Source: Deltaproteobacteria bacterium Ga0077539 (GTDB taxonomy: Bacteria; Myxococcota_A; Polyangia; Polyangiales; Ga0077539). From it: a DNA stretch of 64,000 nucleotides. The position numbers and the translations under genes were made by a program. A model generated the notes under the pieces. It was not told where the DNA came from. It saw nothing but the letters and a program-made list of their open reading frames with translations, and did no database searches. The stretch spans positions 62,001 through 126,000 of the forward strand of contig LNEO01000246.1 of NCBI GenBank assembly GCA_001465015.1, read 5' to 3'. Of this stretch, positions 52,007 to 60,933 are shown piece by piece (the stretch's first letter is position 1; each line of letters begins with the position of its first letter).

Positions 52007-53406
52007 CGACCCGCTCCCGAAAGCACCCGCGCGATCCTCGCTCGCGCAGCGGCGCCTGCGTCGAGAAACAGCGGCGCGATTTTCGAGCGCAAATCCTCGG
52101 GGATCCGCGCCTGATCGAGCGCCGGCGTCACGAGCTCGTCGAGCGGCGACTGCGCGGGCACCGACGCGGCGAGCGAGCGGCCGCGGGGACCGAGCAGCCC
52201 CCGCGCCGCGAGCAGCGACAGCGCCAGGCGCGCCTCTTCGACGCGACCCACACATTCAAATGGCGTGTGCGCTTCGAGCCCGACCAGCGCTCGAAAGTGC
52301 CCCTCGTTCTCGGGCGCCTCGAGCAGGTCCTCGCCGAACATCGCGTCGGTCGTCGCGGGGTGCTCCAGGTGCGCGCGCATGCCCAGCCACACGTACGCGC
52401 ACTTGGCGCAGCGGCGACACCACGGCTTGCGGACGTTGCACGAGTGCGTGAAGCGCACCGAGTCCTCGTCCCGGCGAAGCAGCTCGAAGATCAACACGTC
52501 GTGCAGCGGCATCAAGACGCTGAACACCGTCAGGTCGCTGACGAGCTCGCGGCGAACGTACTCGCCCAGCATCGCCTCGGCCTCGAGCGACTTTCCCCAC
52601 TGGTGGTTGACCTCTTCGCCCGTGCGATCCCAGCGGAGATTGCCGCGGTTGGCGCTCGCCTCGTTGCCGAAGACCATCTGTCCGTACCCGTGCGCGAGCG
52701 CGACCGGAATCGCCGCGAACACCGACGATGGCGTCTCGCACGCGGTGATCGTCCGGGCCCCTCGCGCCGCGCCCACGCACTCGATCACCGGGGCCTCGGA
52801 GAAGTCATCGAGCACCACCTGACGGTGCCGCCGCACGGGCGCGCACCGATCGAGCAGCGCGTCGAGCAGCGCAAACTGCGGGGCCGTCGCGCCGTACACG
52901 CTCGATGCGTAGCCCAGCGTCGCGAAGCGCACCCCCGTCCGCTCGAGGAGCTTGAGCGCGACGAGGCTGTCCTTTCCTCCGCCGCAGAACGCGAGGGCTT
53001 CGGTGGGTTCGACCGCGCGTCGAACGGCTCGCACGCGGGCGTCTTCGCTGCTCGTAACGAGCGTCGGAGCCCCCTCGTCGGGCAGGTCGTTTTCGAAGCG
53101 CCACTGCGCCCACACGCCGCGATGCACCGCCGCGAAGAGCGCTGCGAGCGCGGGCGTCGCGTGCCGCGCGTACGGCCCGAGGCTCACCGCGTCCGCGCGC
53201 AAGCTGGTGATCTTGGCCGCCTCGAAGAGCGCGGTGTGCACGTGCACGCGCTCCATGAAGTCCCGTCCGAACACCCGATCGAGCGCGTCGAGGTCGACGT
53301 CGGGATACCAATAGCTCGTCGCAAACGCGTAGCCATCGAAGCGATAGCTCAGCGAGAGCTGGTTGCGCCTCCAACGGACGCGCTCGACCTCGAGGACGGC
53401 GCTCAT
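52003..53406 (-). CDS. PP-loop ATP-pyrophosphatase, MurL-family-like, in the ergothioneine operon
   Basis: 467 aa. Residues 1-130 are an N-terminal domain (LSLSYRFDGYAFATSYWYPDV, HTALFEAAKITSLRADAV). Then FCGGGKDSLVALKLLE, a PP-loop (142-147) that binds ATP for adenylation, FATLGYAS, VVFGNEASANRG (246-255), EEVNHQWGKSLEAEAML (265-281) and a Cys set (323, 330, 333, 336) in HSCNVRKPWCRRCAKCAYVWLG, likely a zinc site. The overall layout recalls MurL, the ATP-dependent UDP-MurNAc-L-Ala-L-Glu epimerase family; this is from memory and unverified. It overlaps egtB and the ATPase gene by 4 nt each, so it belongs to the thiohistidine pathway or its transport, role unknown. Confidence 0.75.
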   Translation of the reverse strand: MSAVLEVERVRWRRNQLSLSYRFDGYAFATSYWYPDVDLDALDRVFGRDFMERVHVHTALFEAAKITSLRADAVSLGPYARHATPALAALFAAVHRGVWAQWRFENDLPDEGAPTLVTSSEDARVRAVRRAVEPTEALAFCGGGKDSLVALKLLERTGVRFATLGYASSVYGATAPQFALLDALLDRCAPVRRHRQVVLDDFSEAPVIECVGAARGARTITACETPSSVFAAIPVALAHGYGQMVFGNEASANRGNLRWDRTGEEVNHQWGKSLEAEAMLGEYVRRELVSDLTVFSVLMPLHDVLIFELLRRDEDSVRFTHSCNVRKPWCRRCAKCAYVWLGMRAHLEHPATTDAMFGEDLLEAPENEGHFRALVGLEAHTPFECVGRVEEARLALSLLAARGLLGPRGRSLAASVPAQSPLDELVTPALDQARIPEDLRSKIAPLFLDAGAAARARIARVLSGAGR

Positions 53407-54662
53407 CGCGTGGCCCGCTCGTCGTAGGCGACGCGAAAGCTCGTAAACGCGTACGGATAGCTGCGCCGGTACCAGTTGCGAAAGCTCCGACGCAAAAACA
53501 CCCGATCGGTCGGCCACGCGCCGCCGAACACGACGTCGTGCTGGCCGTCGAAGAAATCGCTCGAGTAGCCAGGGTACGTCCGCGCCCACGCCTCGAAGCC
53601 AGGACGCGGCGCGAACTCCGTGGAGGTCCACTCCCAGCCGTTGCCGATGAGCTCTTCGACGCCGAACGCGCTCGCGCTCTCTGGTGCGCTCCCGACGGGA
53701 TCGGGACGAGCGCGCGCCCAATCCACGAGCGCGGGGTCCGCCAGCGCGTCGCTGTCGCTTCGCGCGCGGGCGGCGTGATGCAGCTCGGCCTCGGTGGCGA
53801 GCCTTCCGCCGCGCGCCGCGCAAAACGCACGAGCCTGCGCGCCGCTCACTTGCACCGGCCACCCGGCGGCCTCGTCCATCGCCACCGGGCCGGACACCGT
53901 GCGCACGAGCCACTGGCCTCCGCGAGACACCCAGCTCGCGGGCGCGAGCGACGCCTGAGCGCCCATAGAATACACACCCATATAATCGAGCCAGTCCTGA
54001 TTTCGCTGGGGCAGGTCGTCGAGCCAGAACCGCTCGACCGACCGCGTCTCCGCTCCGAACTCGTTGTCCCAGCCGAAGTCGAGCTCGTCGAAGCGCGCGC
54101 CGAGCACCACCGGTCCCGGCGCGATGTCCACGGCGCGGGCGGCGCGGCCTGCGCCAACGACGTCGGGCGAAGGGGCGCTCGCGCGCGCCACGGCCCCCTC
54201 GGGGCACTGCGCGAAGAGGTATTGGAGCGTCTCGTGGTGCATCCGCTCGTGCTCGATCACGAGGGACAACACGCGTCCCTTGTCGCACAGCACGTCGTCG
54301 CGCTTCGCGAGCACCGAAGAAACGCGCTCGCGCACGAGCTCGCGCACGCGGTCGCGATACGCGATCACTTCAGCGACCGAAGGCCAGCTCGCGAGCGACA
54401 CGGCGTCCGACGCGGATTCGGGGTCGATTCCCCGCTCGAAGAGCGTGTCGAGCGCAGCGTCGAGCGGGGGCTCGTCGAGGGCGCCGCGCACGATCTGGTT
54501 GTACGCAAACGCCGGGAGGTGACCCAGGTAGAAGAGCAGCGGGTGCCTGAGCGCGATGGGGCGCAGCGAGAAGGCCGCAGGCGAGAGCGTCGCGAAGACC
54601 TCGTCCGAGCGCGCCCAGGCCCCTTCGAGGCGCCCGATCCATGAAGCGCGCGCGCCGCTCAT
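53403..54662 (-). CDS. egtB: Ergothioneine biosynthesis sulfoxide synthase
   Basis: 419 aa. N-terminal DinB-like domain with the iron ligands of EgtB: His48 (YLGHLPAF), His138 and His142 (IEHERMHHETLQYL). C-terminal formylglycine-enzyme-like domain from about residue 170: PVVLGA, FGWDNEFGAE, PVQVSGAQARAFCAARGGRLATEAELHHAARA, LIGNGWEWTSTEFAPRPGFEAW, GYSSDFFDGQHDVVFGGAW, RRSFRNWYRRSYPYAFTSFR. It joins trimethylhistidine (hercynine) to a thiol donor, forming a sulfoxide. Whether it uses Cys, gamma-glutamyl-Cys or a selenium donor cannot be read. Overlaps egtD upstream (ATGA) and the PP-loop gene downstream (ATGA). Confidence 0.9.
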   Translation of the reverse strand: MSGARASWIGRLEGAWARSDEVFATLSPAAFSLRPIALRHPLLFYLGHLPAFAYNQIVRGALDEPPLDAALDTLFERGIDPESASDAVSLASWPSVAEVIAYRDRVRELVRERVSSVLAKRDDVLCDKGRVLSLVIEHERMHHETLQYLFAQCPEGAVARASAPSPDVVGAGRAARAVDIAPGPVVLGARFDELDFGWDNEFGAETRSVERFWLDDLPQRNQDWLDYMGVYSMGAQASLAPASWVSRGGQWLVRTVSGPVAMDEAAGWPVQVSGAQARAFCAARGGRLATEAELHHAARARSDSDALADPALVDWARARPDPVGSAPESASAFGVEELIGNGWEWTSTEFAPRPGFEAWARTYPGYSSDFFDGQHDVVFGGAWPTDRVFLRRSFRNWYRRSYPYAFTSFRVAYDERATR

Positions 54663-55615
54663 GCGCGCTTCCAACAGTGCGCGAGCGCGAAGAGCCCTTC
54701 GCGATCGGCGTGCCACGCGCGCACCAAGAGCCCCGCTCCCGCCAGCGCGCGCTCGAGCGAGCGCCTCGTAAATTTGCAGGAAATCTCCGTACGAATCTCG
54801 TCTCCGACCGCGAAGCGCCGTCGCCACTCGATCTCGGGGATCGACGCGACGCTGGCGCGCGTCGCGCGCAGTCGCATCTCGATCCACTGGCGCTCGTCGT
54901 CGTAGAACGCGCGGTGCTCGAAGGCGCCCTCGTCGAAGTCCGCGCCGAAGCGCTGATTGACGACCCTCAGCGCGTTCTTGTTGAAGTCAGCCGTCACGCC
55001 CGCGTCGTCGTTGTACGCGCGCTCGAGCCGCGCGCGGTCCTTGACGAGGTCGACGCCCACCAGAAACGAGTCGCTCGGGCGCATCGACGCAGCGAGGGTC
55101 GCGAAGAACGCGCGACGCGCGTCGGGATAGAGGTTTCCCACGGTCCCCGCGAAGAAGACCGTCATGCACGGGCTCGGCGCGAGCACCCGGCGAAGGTCCT
55201 TCGAGAAGTCGCCGACCACGCCCTCGAAGGCGCACCGCGGGTAGCGCTCGCCCAGCGTTCGAACAGACGCCGCGAGGAAGCTCTCGTTGACGTCGAGCAT
55301 CACGCAACGCCCTCCGTCGTCGCGCTGAGACCAGGCGTCGAGCAGCAGCCGAATCTTGCGCCCCGCGCCGGACCCGAGCTCGACCAGCGAAACCGCCGCG
55401 GCGTCGCGCATGATTTCTTCTCCGCGGTCCGCGAGGATCGAGTGCTCGGCGCGCGTCTGGTAGTACTCCTCGAGCTCCGTGATCTGCTCGAACAGGGCGC
55501 TGCCGCGGTCGTCGTAGAAATACCGCGCGTCGAGCTCTGGAAGCGGTCGCGACAGCGTGTCCCGCAGCGTCGATAGCTCTTCTCGGCGGGCCCGATCGCT
55601 GTCGGATGCGCTCAT
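54659..55615 (-). CDS. egtD: L-histidine N(alpha)-methyltransferase
   Basis: 318 aa, the usual EgtD length. ARYFYDDRGSALFEQITELEEYYQTRAE is the N-terminal signature; the SAM-binding motif is LVELGSGAGRK (78-87). VFFAGTVGNLYPD, GVDLVKDRARLERAYNDDAGVTADFNKNAL and the C-terminal EISCKFTRRSLERALAGAGL with LFALAHCWK complete the family. It trimethylates histidine to hercynine in the cytoplasm. First gene of a five-gene coupled unit; ATG at 55615, with a candidate promoter and a palindrome within the 120-nt gap upstream. Confidence 0.93.
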   Translation of the reverse strand: MSASDSDRARREELSTLRDTLSRPLPELDARYFYDDRGSALFEQITELEEYYQTRAEHSILADRGEEIMRDAAAVSLVELGSGAGRKIRLLLDAWSQRDDGGRCVMLDVNESFLAASVRTLGERYPRCAFEGVVGDFSKDLRRVLAPSPCMTVFFAGTVGNLYPDARRAFFATLAASMRPSDSFLVGVDLVKDRARLERAYNDDAGVTADFNKNALRVVNQRFGADFDEGAFEHRAFYDDERQWIEMRLRATRASVASIPEIEWRRRFAVGDEIRTEISCKFTRRSLERALAGAGLLVRAWHADREGLFALAHCWKRA

Positions 55616-55644
55616 GCGCGGACTATACGAGGCGTCAGCAAGAG

Positions 55645-55657
55645 TTGTTTCAAACAA
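55645..55657 (-). promoter_or_regulatory. Palindrome upstream of the egt operon
   Basis: TTGTTT-C-AAACAA is a perfect 13-nt inverted repeat ending 30 nt before the egtD start. On the minus strand TTGAAA inside it and TATAGT at 55626-55621 form a possible but widely spaced (20 nt) promoter. Either an operator or the -35 area. Confidence 0.4.
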
Positions 55658-55735
55658 TCCCGCGGCCGTCACAGTGACGAAACGCCAACTGAACCGTCCC
55701 GTTGTCTTCGAACGTTCGCGCCAATTGAAGCGCGC

Positions 55736-57709
55736 TCAGCCCCACGCGGCCTTCACCGCGTCCGCGGCCTTCTCGACGAAGTCCTTCTGGACGCGATCGA
55801 GAACGCCGGCCTGCTCGGCCAGCACCGGCTCGACTCGGGGCGAGAGCTGCGCGAGCGCGAGCGCGAGGCCCTCGGCGTTGGCGCGCATCGTTCCGGCCTT
55901 CGGCGCAGGCCCGCCCGAGCGCTGCACGAGCACCTGCCGCGCAGGGTCCACGAAGATGCGATCGACCTGCGAGAGCGACTCTTCGAGCGGAGCGAGCGTG
56001 CGCTCGATGTACTGCGCGACGCCCTGCTGCCTGCGCGCGCTGAGCTGACGAAGGGCCTCCTGCTGCGCGACGTTGCTCGCCTTGCGCGCCTGCTCGAGCG
56101 CGCCTCGAAGCCGCTCGCGCTCGGCGGTCCACTGCCGACCTTGCGCCGCGACGCGCTCGAGCTCGAGCTGTCCGCTGCGGTGCTGGCTCGTGAGCGTCTC
56201 GATGCGAGCGCGGGTCTCGTTGCGCGCGTTCCACACGCCAGCGAGGTACTCGTCCGCTTGCTGGACGCTGAGCCTGCGCGCGGGGCGCTGGGTGCCGAGC
56301 GCCTTCTCGATGTCGACGAGCTCGGCGCGCGCCGCGTCCGTGCGCGATTGCGCGTCGGCGACCGCGCGATCCAAGAGCGCGACTTGGGTCTTTTCGCCCG
56401 CGAGCCGCGTCGAGACCGCCCCGAGCTGCGCTTCGCTCTCGGCGAGCACGCGACGTCGCTGCGCGAGGGCCTCTTTGCGCTCGCGAGACTCTTCGTCGAG
56501 CTCTTCGACCTTTCGTCGCCACTCTTCCTTTCCGAAGAGCGCCGGAGGGTTGTCCTTGGTCTCTTGCAGCTTGGCCTGCGCCGCGGCTGCTTCTTGCTCT
56601 TTGACCGCGACGTCCGCGCGCAACTGCTGCACGCCGCCGTCGAGCTGCTGCTGCTGCAGCGTCAGCTGCGCCACGAGCGTCGCCCGCGCGTTGCGCTGCT
56701 GCGCGTGACCGTCGAGCGCTTGCGCGAGCTGGTCGAGCTCGTCGCTCTTGGTCGCCCACCGCACGAGGTTCTTGGCGACCTCGACCTCGGTCTTGAGCTC
56801 TTCTTCCCGCGAAATCCCCGCGAGCTTGTCTTGCTCGCGCTTGCGCTGCGCGAGGTTGCCCTCTTCGACGCCGCGCACGATCGCTTGGATCTGCGCCTCG
56901 GCCTGCTCGAGCTGCGCGCGAAGCGCGGCGACCGTCGGGGTCTCGTCGGGCGGCGGCGTCAGAAGGTCGCCCGGCAGCGACTCTGCGAACGGCAAGATGT
57001 CCGGCCACGAAGAGGGCGTGTCGACCTGCGCGACGGCGCAGAGATCCTGCAGCGAGCGGCGCAGATAGGGCAGCGCCTTGGTGTACAGCCCCTGCAGGCG
57101 CCGCACGTACTCTTGGTAGTTAGCGTTCGCTGAGTCGAGCGACGCGACGTCGGGCCGGGCGACGCCGTGCACGGCCTCGAGGACCTTGGCGCACTGCTCG
57201 CGCAGCGCGACGGCGACGGGCTCGAACGGCTCGAGGCGCTTCTTGCGGTCGCGCTCTTGCTCGGCCAGCTCTTGCTGCGAAAGCCCCTCGGCGAGCCGCG
57301 TCGCGCCCGACGGAACCTTCGACAACGCCGACAGCCACGCGCGCTGCGCTTCGACGTCGCCCTGCGCGCGCTTGACCAGCTCTGCCACCGCGCGGACGTT
57401 GCTGTCGTCTTCGCCCTGAAACGTGAAGCGACCGATCACTTCGTACACGTCGGTCAGGCCCGAGAGCGTCGCTGCGTCGCTCGGTCGCCAGAGGTTCTGG
57501 GTCGAGAGGCTGTTGTGCACCGCGTCCGCGCGCGCTCCGTACCACGCGCCTTCGTCGTTGGCGGCGGTGAGCACGTCCGAGTACGGATGCACCGTGTCGA
57601 GCACGTCCTTGCGGGTCCGCGCGAGGGCGGCGTGCACCTCGTCGAGCTGCGAGAGCACGGTCAGATAGAACCGTACATACGCGTGAATTGGGTCGTTTAC
57701 CGCGGTCAT
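55736..57709 (-). CDS. Long coiled-coil protein partnered with a dynamin-like GTPase
   Basis: 657 aa, almost entirely helical. The N-terminal about 235 residues are a helical domain (DPIHAYVRFYLTVLSQLDEVHAALARTRKDVLDTVHPYSDVL and following). From about 245 to 575 runs a heptad-rich coiled coil (QLEQAEAQIQAIV, RDAVKEQEAAAAQAKLQETKD-like, Gln-rich LTLQQQQLDGGVQQL), then a short globular end (LAQLSPRVEPVLAEQ, DFVEKAADAVKAAWG). No ATPase head motif, so not an SMC. It starts 30 nt after the dynamin-like gene on the same strand and probably works with it, perhaps as a tether or adaptor. Confidence 0.77.
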   Translation of the reverse strand: MTAVNDPIHAYVRFYLTVLSQLDEVHAALARTRKDVLDTVHPYSDVLTAANDEGAWYGARADAVHNSLSTQNLWRPSDAATLSGLTDVYEVIGRFTFQGEDDSNVRAVAELVKRAQGDVEAQRAWLSALSKVPSGATRLAEGLSQQELAEQERDRKKRLEPFEPVAVALREQCAKVLEAVHGVARPDVASLDSANANYQEYVRRLQGLYTKALPYLRRSLQDLCAVAQVDTPSSWPDILPFAESLPGDLLTPPPDETPTVAALRAQLEQAEAQIQAIVRGVEEGNLAQRKREQDKLAGISREEELKTEVEVAKNLVRWATKSDELDQLAQALDGHAQQRNARATLVAQLTLQQQQLDGGVQQLRADVAVKEQEAAAAQAKLQETKDNPPALFGKEEWRRKVEELDEESRERKEALAQRRRVLAESEAQLGAVSTRLAGEKTQVALLDRAVADAQSRTDAARAELVDIEKALGTQRPARRLSVQQADEYLAGVWNARNETRARIETLTSQHRSGQLELERVAAQGRQWTAERERLRGALEQARKASNVAQQEALRQLSARRQQGVAQYIERTLAPLEESLSQVDRIFVDPARQVLVQRSGGPAPKAGTMRANAEGLALALAQLSPRVEPVLAEQAGVLDRVQKDFVEKAADAVKAAWG

Positions 57710-57739
57710 CGTCAGCTCACTTGATTTTCGAATACTTTT

Positions 57740-60310
57740 TCAAGACCGACGGAGATCGTCGCTCTCCGCGGGCGGGTTGAACAGCTCTTCGAGCGCGCGG
57801 ATGTCTTCGCGCGAGCGACGCTCGTCCTGGTCGAGCGTCGAGAAGCGCGCGGGCCAGATGCGCGTGCACTCGCTGCGCGCCCAGCGCCGGAGGGACTGCT
57901 CGCCCTCGGAGTCGAGCCACGAGTCGTTGACCGTTCGCACGGCCTCTTCGTGGTACTTCTGCAGCCCTCGGGGGTGCCTCGCGAGCGCGTCGAGGAAGTT
58001 GCAGATGCGATCGACGTCCGCGCGCACGCGGTTGACCATGCGAGACCAGTCGCGCTGACCCACCGAAGGGATGGGCGGCGGCTCTTCTTTTGCGGCCTTG
58101 TTCTGCGCGGGGGCAGCAGGATTCGCCGTAGGAAACCCAGCGGGCGCGCCCTTGTTCGTGAACACCGCCGGCCCCGACGGAAAGCCCGCGGCGCCGCCGC
58201 TGCCGGGAAAGCTCCCGCTCCCTACGCCCGGAACGCTGCCCGAAGGCGGAGGCCCGAAGCTCGCCGCGCCCGCCGTGACGCCGGTGACCTTGTCCGCGAT
58301 CGACAGTCCAAAGAACTGCTCGAGCCCTTGCAGCTCGCGCTCGCGGATCTCGCGGTCGCCCTCGTCCGTCGCGTCCAGGATGTCGATGATCTGCCGCGCG
58401 AAGTAGCGCGCGAGCACCTCGAAGGCGACGTCCGCGCGCGCGAGCTCTCGGTTCTGGTAGCGCAAGACGCTCTCGGAGACGTGGCCCGAGCGCCCCATGC
58501 GCTCGATGCGCTCGAGCATGCTCTGACCGCCCGGCAAGAGCATCTCGAGCTTTCCGCCGTCGTAGCTGGCGTGCAGAAACATCTCTTGGAGCATGCGCTC
58601 GATGCTCTCTCGCGCGCTCGAGCGAAAGTCCTCGCCGAGCCCCGCGATCTTCGCCGCGGTGCGCTCGCGCATGCGGTTTCGGAGCTGGATCTCGACGGCG
58701 GTCTCGTTCATCAAGCCGGGCGACGGCATCTGGCGTCGGATGGCCTCGGCCTCTTCGGGCGTGAGCTTTCCGTAGAGGTCCTTGCGGATCTCGTCGATGC
58801 GGTTGCTCGCGCGCGCGGCGCGGGCGTTGCGCTGCTGTTCGCTCAGCTCGTAGTCGAGAAACGAGCTGAGTCTTGATTTGATGGACGGCAAGAGCCCGCG
58901 GGGCGACTCGCCGGCGATCACGTGGTTCCACAGCTGGTCGAACTGCTGCTCCTTGCGCCGCTCGAACTCCGACGGGTTGAGGGAGTCCTTCACGGTGATG
59001 AGCGTGCTCTTCAGCTGCGTCTCGATCTCCGTAAACTCCTGGCGAAACTGCGACATCACGCGCTGATCGATCGCCTCGAGGTCCGTCGCGAGGTACTGCG
59101 CCACCGCGGCTTGCAGCTTGTCGAGGCCCGTCACGGGCCGCGTCTCGCCGAAGAAATCCTGGATCTGCTTGGCCACGGGGTGCTTGTGGTCGACGCCCTG
59201 GTGCGCCCACACCTTCGAGTACGGAAACACCCGCTCGATGCCCTCGATGCGAAAGTTGCGCGCCGCGAGGGCCCAGTGCCAGTTGCCCGTCTCATCGGGC
59301 TTGTCGAAGATGTCGACCTTGGTGAGCACCACGAAGACGCGCTCGCGCAAGGCCACGCTTCGATCCGCGCTCTGCATCGTGCGCAAGAGCTCGATCTCCT
59401 GCTGAACGAGCGACGGACGCGTGATGTCCTTGACGAAGATGGTCACGTCCACCTCGTCTTCGAGCGCCTCTTGCGTGTCGCGTCGCGCCTTGTCGCTCGG
59501 CGCGTCGATGCCTGGCAGGTCCATGAGCACCACGCCGGGCATCGCGCCGGTGACGGGCACCTGAACGGTCACGGTCTCGACGGCGCGCACGCCCTGATAG
59601 GGGCGATTGTTTCGCGTGTCCTTCAGCGCGATGAACGGACGGATCTTCTCGGCGAGCTCGTCGAGCGTCGCGGCGGTGATGACCTCGTCGGCCTTGTTCA
59701 AGCGGGCCTTGATGTCCTTGAGCGACGCCGCGATCTCTTTGAGCTCGGAGATCGCCGCGAGGTCGCGCTTGGAAGCGCGATCGGGATCGTCGACCTCGTA
59801 GCCTTTGCGCTGGGCGTAGCTCGTGCGCAAACGGGCGAGCTCTGCGTCGTCGAGCCCCTCCCAACGCGAGACGCTCCCGGGATCGAGCGCGTCGAAATAG
59901 CTGGCGATTCGCTGCTCGAACGCGGCCTTCGGGTAGTACTTCACCACGGCCGAGTAGCGGTTGGCCTCGCCCGGCTCGACCACGGTCGTCGACCACGTGC
60001 AGCGCTCGGCCTCGCTGGGCAGCAGCCGCTCGCTCTGGAGCCAGGCCGACAGAAACGCGGACTTGCCCTGTTTTTCGAGGCCTACGACGCCGATCTTCAC
60101 GACGCCCTTTGCGAGCCTTCGGTGACGATCTGCGACGCGGGTCTGCAGGTCCTCCATCTTGCTTCGCAGCGTGGAGAGCGTTCGAGACGCGTCAGAATCC
60201 GCGGGAAAGTATCCTGCGAATCGATCGGTTAGCTGTCGAAACCGAAGCAGCTTGTCGTGAACGCTCTTGAGGTCTTGGGCGCGTCGCTTGCGCGAGTCGG
60301 GGCTCCACAT
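57740..60310 (-). CDS. Dynamin-like large GTPase
   Basis: 856 aa from the ATG at 60310. GTPase motifs: G1 GLEKQGKS (77-84), a G2 Thr in WSTTVVEP, G3 DLPGID (264-269) and G4 TKVD (330-333); a long helical insertion between G1 and G3 (about 120-235) and extended helical stalk segments after 400 are typical of bacterial dynamin-like proteins. A Gly/Pro-rich stretch near 690-755 links to a final helical domain (DRICNFLDALARHPRGLQKYHEEAV). No transmembrane helices. Such proteins remodel or fuse membranes; some act in phage defence or cytokinesis. Co-transcribed with the coiled-coil gene downstream. Confidence 0.87.
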   Translation of the reverse strand: MWSPDSRKRRAQDLKSVHDKLLRFRQLTDRFAGYFPADSDASRTLSTLRSKMEDLQTRVADRHRRLAKGVVKIGVVGLEKQGKSAFLSAWLQSERLLPSEAERCTWSTTVVEPGEANRYSAVVKYYPKAAFEQRIASYFDALDPGSVSRWEGLDDAELARLRTSYAQRKGYEVDDPDRASKRDLAAISELKEIAASLKDIKARLNKADEVITAATLDELAEKIRPFIALKDTRNNRPYQGVRAVETVTVQVPVTGAMPGVVLMDLPGIDAPSDKARRDTQEALEDEVDVTIFVKDITRPSLVQQEIELLRTMQSADRSVALRERVFVVLTKVDIFDKPDETGNWHWALAARNFRIEGIERVFPYSKVWAHQGVDHKHPVAKQIQDFFGETRPVTGLDKLQAAVAQYLATDLEAIDQRVMSQFRQEFTEIETQLKSTLITVKDSLNPSEFERRKEQQFDQLWNHVIAGESPRGLLPSIKSRLSSFLDYELSEQQRNARAARASNRIDEIRKDLYGKLTPEEAEAIRRQMPSPGLMNETAVEIQLRNRMRERTAAKIAGLGEDFRSSARESIERMLQEMFLHASYDGGKLEMLLPGGQSMLERIERMGRSGHVSESVLRYQNRELARADVAFEVLARYFARQIIDILDATDEGDREIRERELQGLEQFFGLSIADKVTGVTAGAASFGPPPSGSVPGVGSGSFPGSGGAAGFPSGPAVFTNKGAPAGFPTANPAAPAQNKAAKEEPPPIPSVGQRDWSRMVNRVRADVDRICNFLDALARHPRGLQKYHEEAVRTVNDSWLDSEGEQSLRRWARSECTRIWPARFSTLDQDERRSREDIRALEELFNPPAESDDLRRS

Positions 60311-60350
60311 CGTTGGCTGCGCGGAGCGTCGCGCGCCGATGCCCCCCGGG

Positions 60351-60788
60351 TCAACGACGCACGGACTTGTTCGCCGAACCCGTGGCGGCAGTGGCGCCCT
60401 GGCACGCCAGGAGCCGCTCGCTGGTGATGTCGACGACCTCGTTGGCGCAGACGTGCACGTCACGCACGATGCACTCGTCGCTGTCCGAGTCGATGAGCTT
60501 CAGATCGTAGTTCGCGCAGGGGATGCCAGTGAGCGTAAACGTGGCGCCCGTCGCGATCACGTTGACGCCGAGCTGGTCGGGGCCCCAGGTGTTCTGCGAC
60601 ACGGGCGACATGTAGAGATTTCGGATGGTCCAGTTCGAGCTGTTGCGAAACGTGATGGCCGAGTCGCTGGACGCCACGGCCGTGCCGCCCGAGCTTCCGC
60701 CGGTCGCGCCGGTGGTCGTGGTGGTGGCCGCGCCGCCGCCACATCCGATGAGGGCCGAGAACAGAACAACGAGTGCAGATCGCTTCAT
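60351..60788 (-). CDS. Small lipoprotein, conserved in myxobacteria-type genomes
   Basis: 145 aa from the ATG at 60788. Lipobox FSALIGC (Cys16) followed by Gly/Thr-rich linker. The domain ITFRNSSNWTIRNLYMSPVSQNTWGPDQLGVNVIATGATFTLTGIPCANYDLKLIDSDSDECIVRDVHVC begins at about residue 45: a compact beta fold with three Cys that I have seen repeatedly in secreted proteins of this lineage, without known function. Precedes the dynamin-like gene by 40 nt, same strand. Confidence 0.72.
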   Translation of the reverse strand: MKRSALVVLFSALIGCGGGAATTTTTGATGGSSGGTAVASSDSAITFRNSSNWTIRNLYMSPVSQNTWGPDQLGVNVIATGATFTLTGIPCANYDLKLIDSDSDECIVRDVHVCANEVVDITSERLLACQGATAATGSANKSVRR

Positions 60789-60933
60789 TTGACTTTTGAT
60801 CCTTTGGATTTGTGGGTGACGTCGATCCAGCCGACAGGCGTTTGTCGTCGCCCTTGTTTGTAGAGTCAACGAGAGATTGCCGACCGGTCGGTCTGACCCG
60901 ACTGACATTTCACGCCCTTGTGCGAGCTGTCGC

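Noticed and set aside
53403-54662. Selenoneine synthase (SenA) instead of EgtB
   Set aside because: SenA is an EgtB homolog and cannot be excluded by eye, but senB and senC partners are not present and egtD is adjacent, so EgtB is the simpler call.
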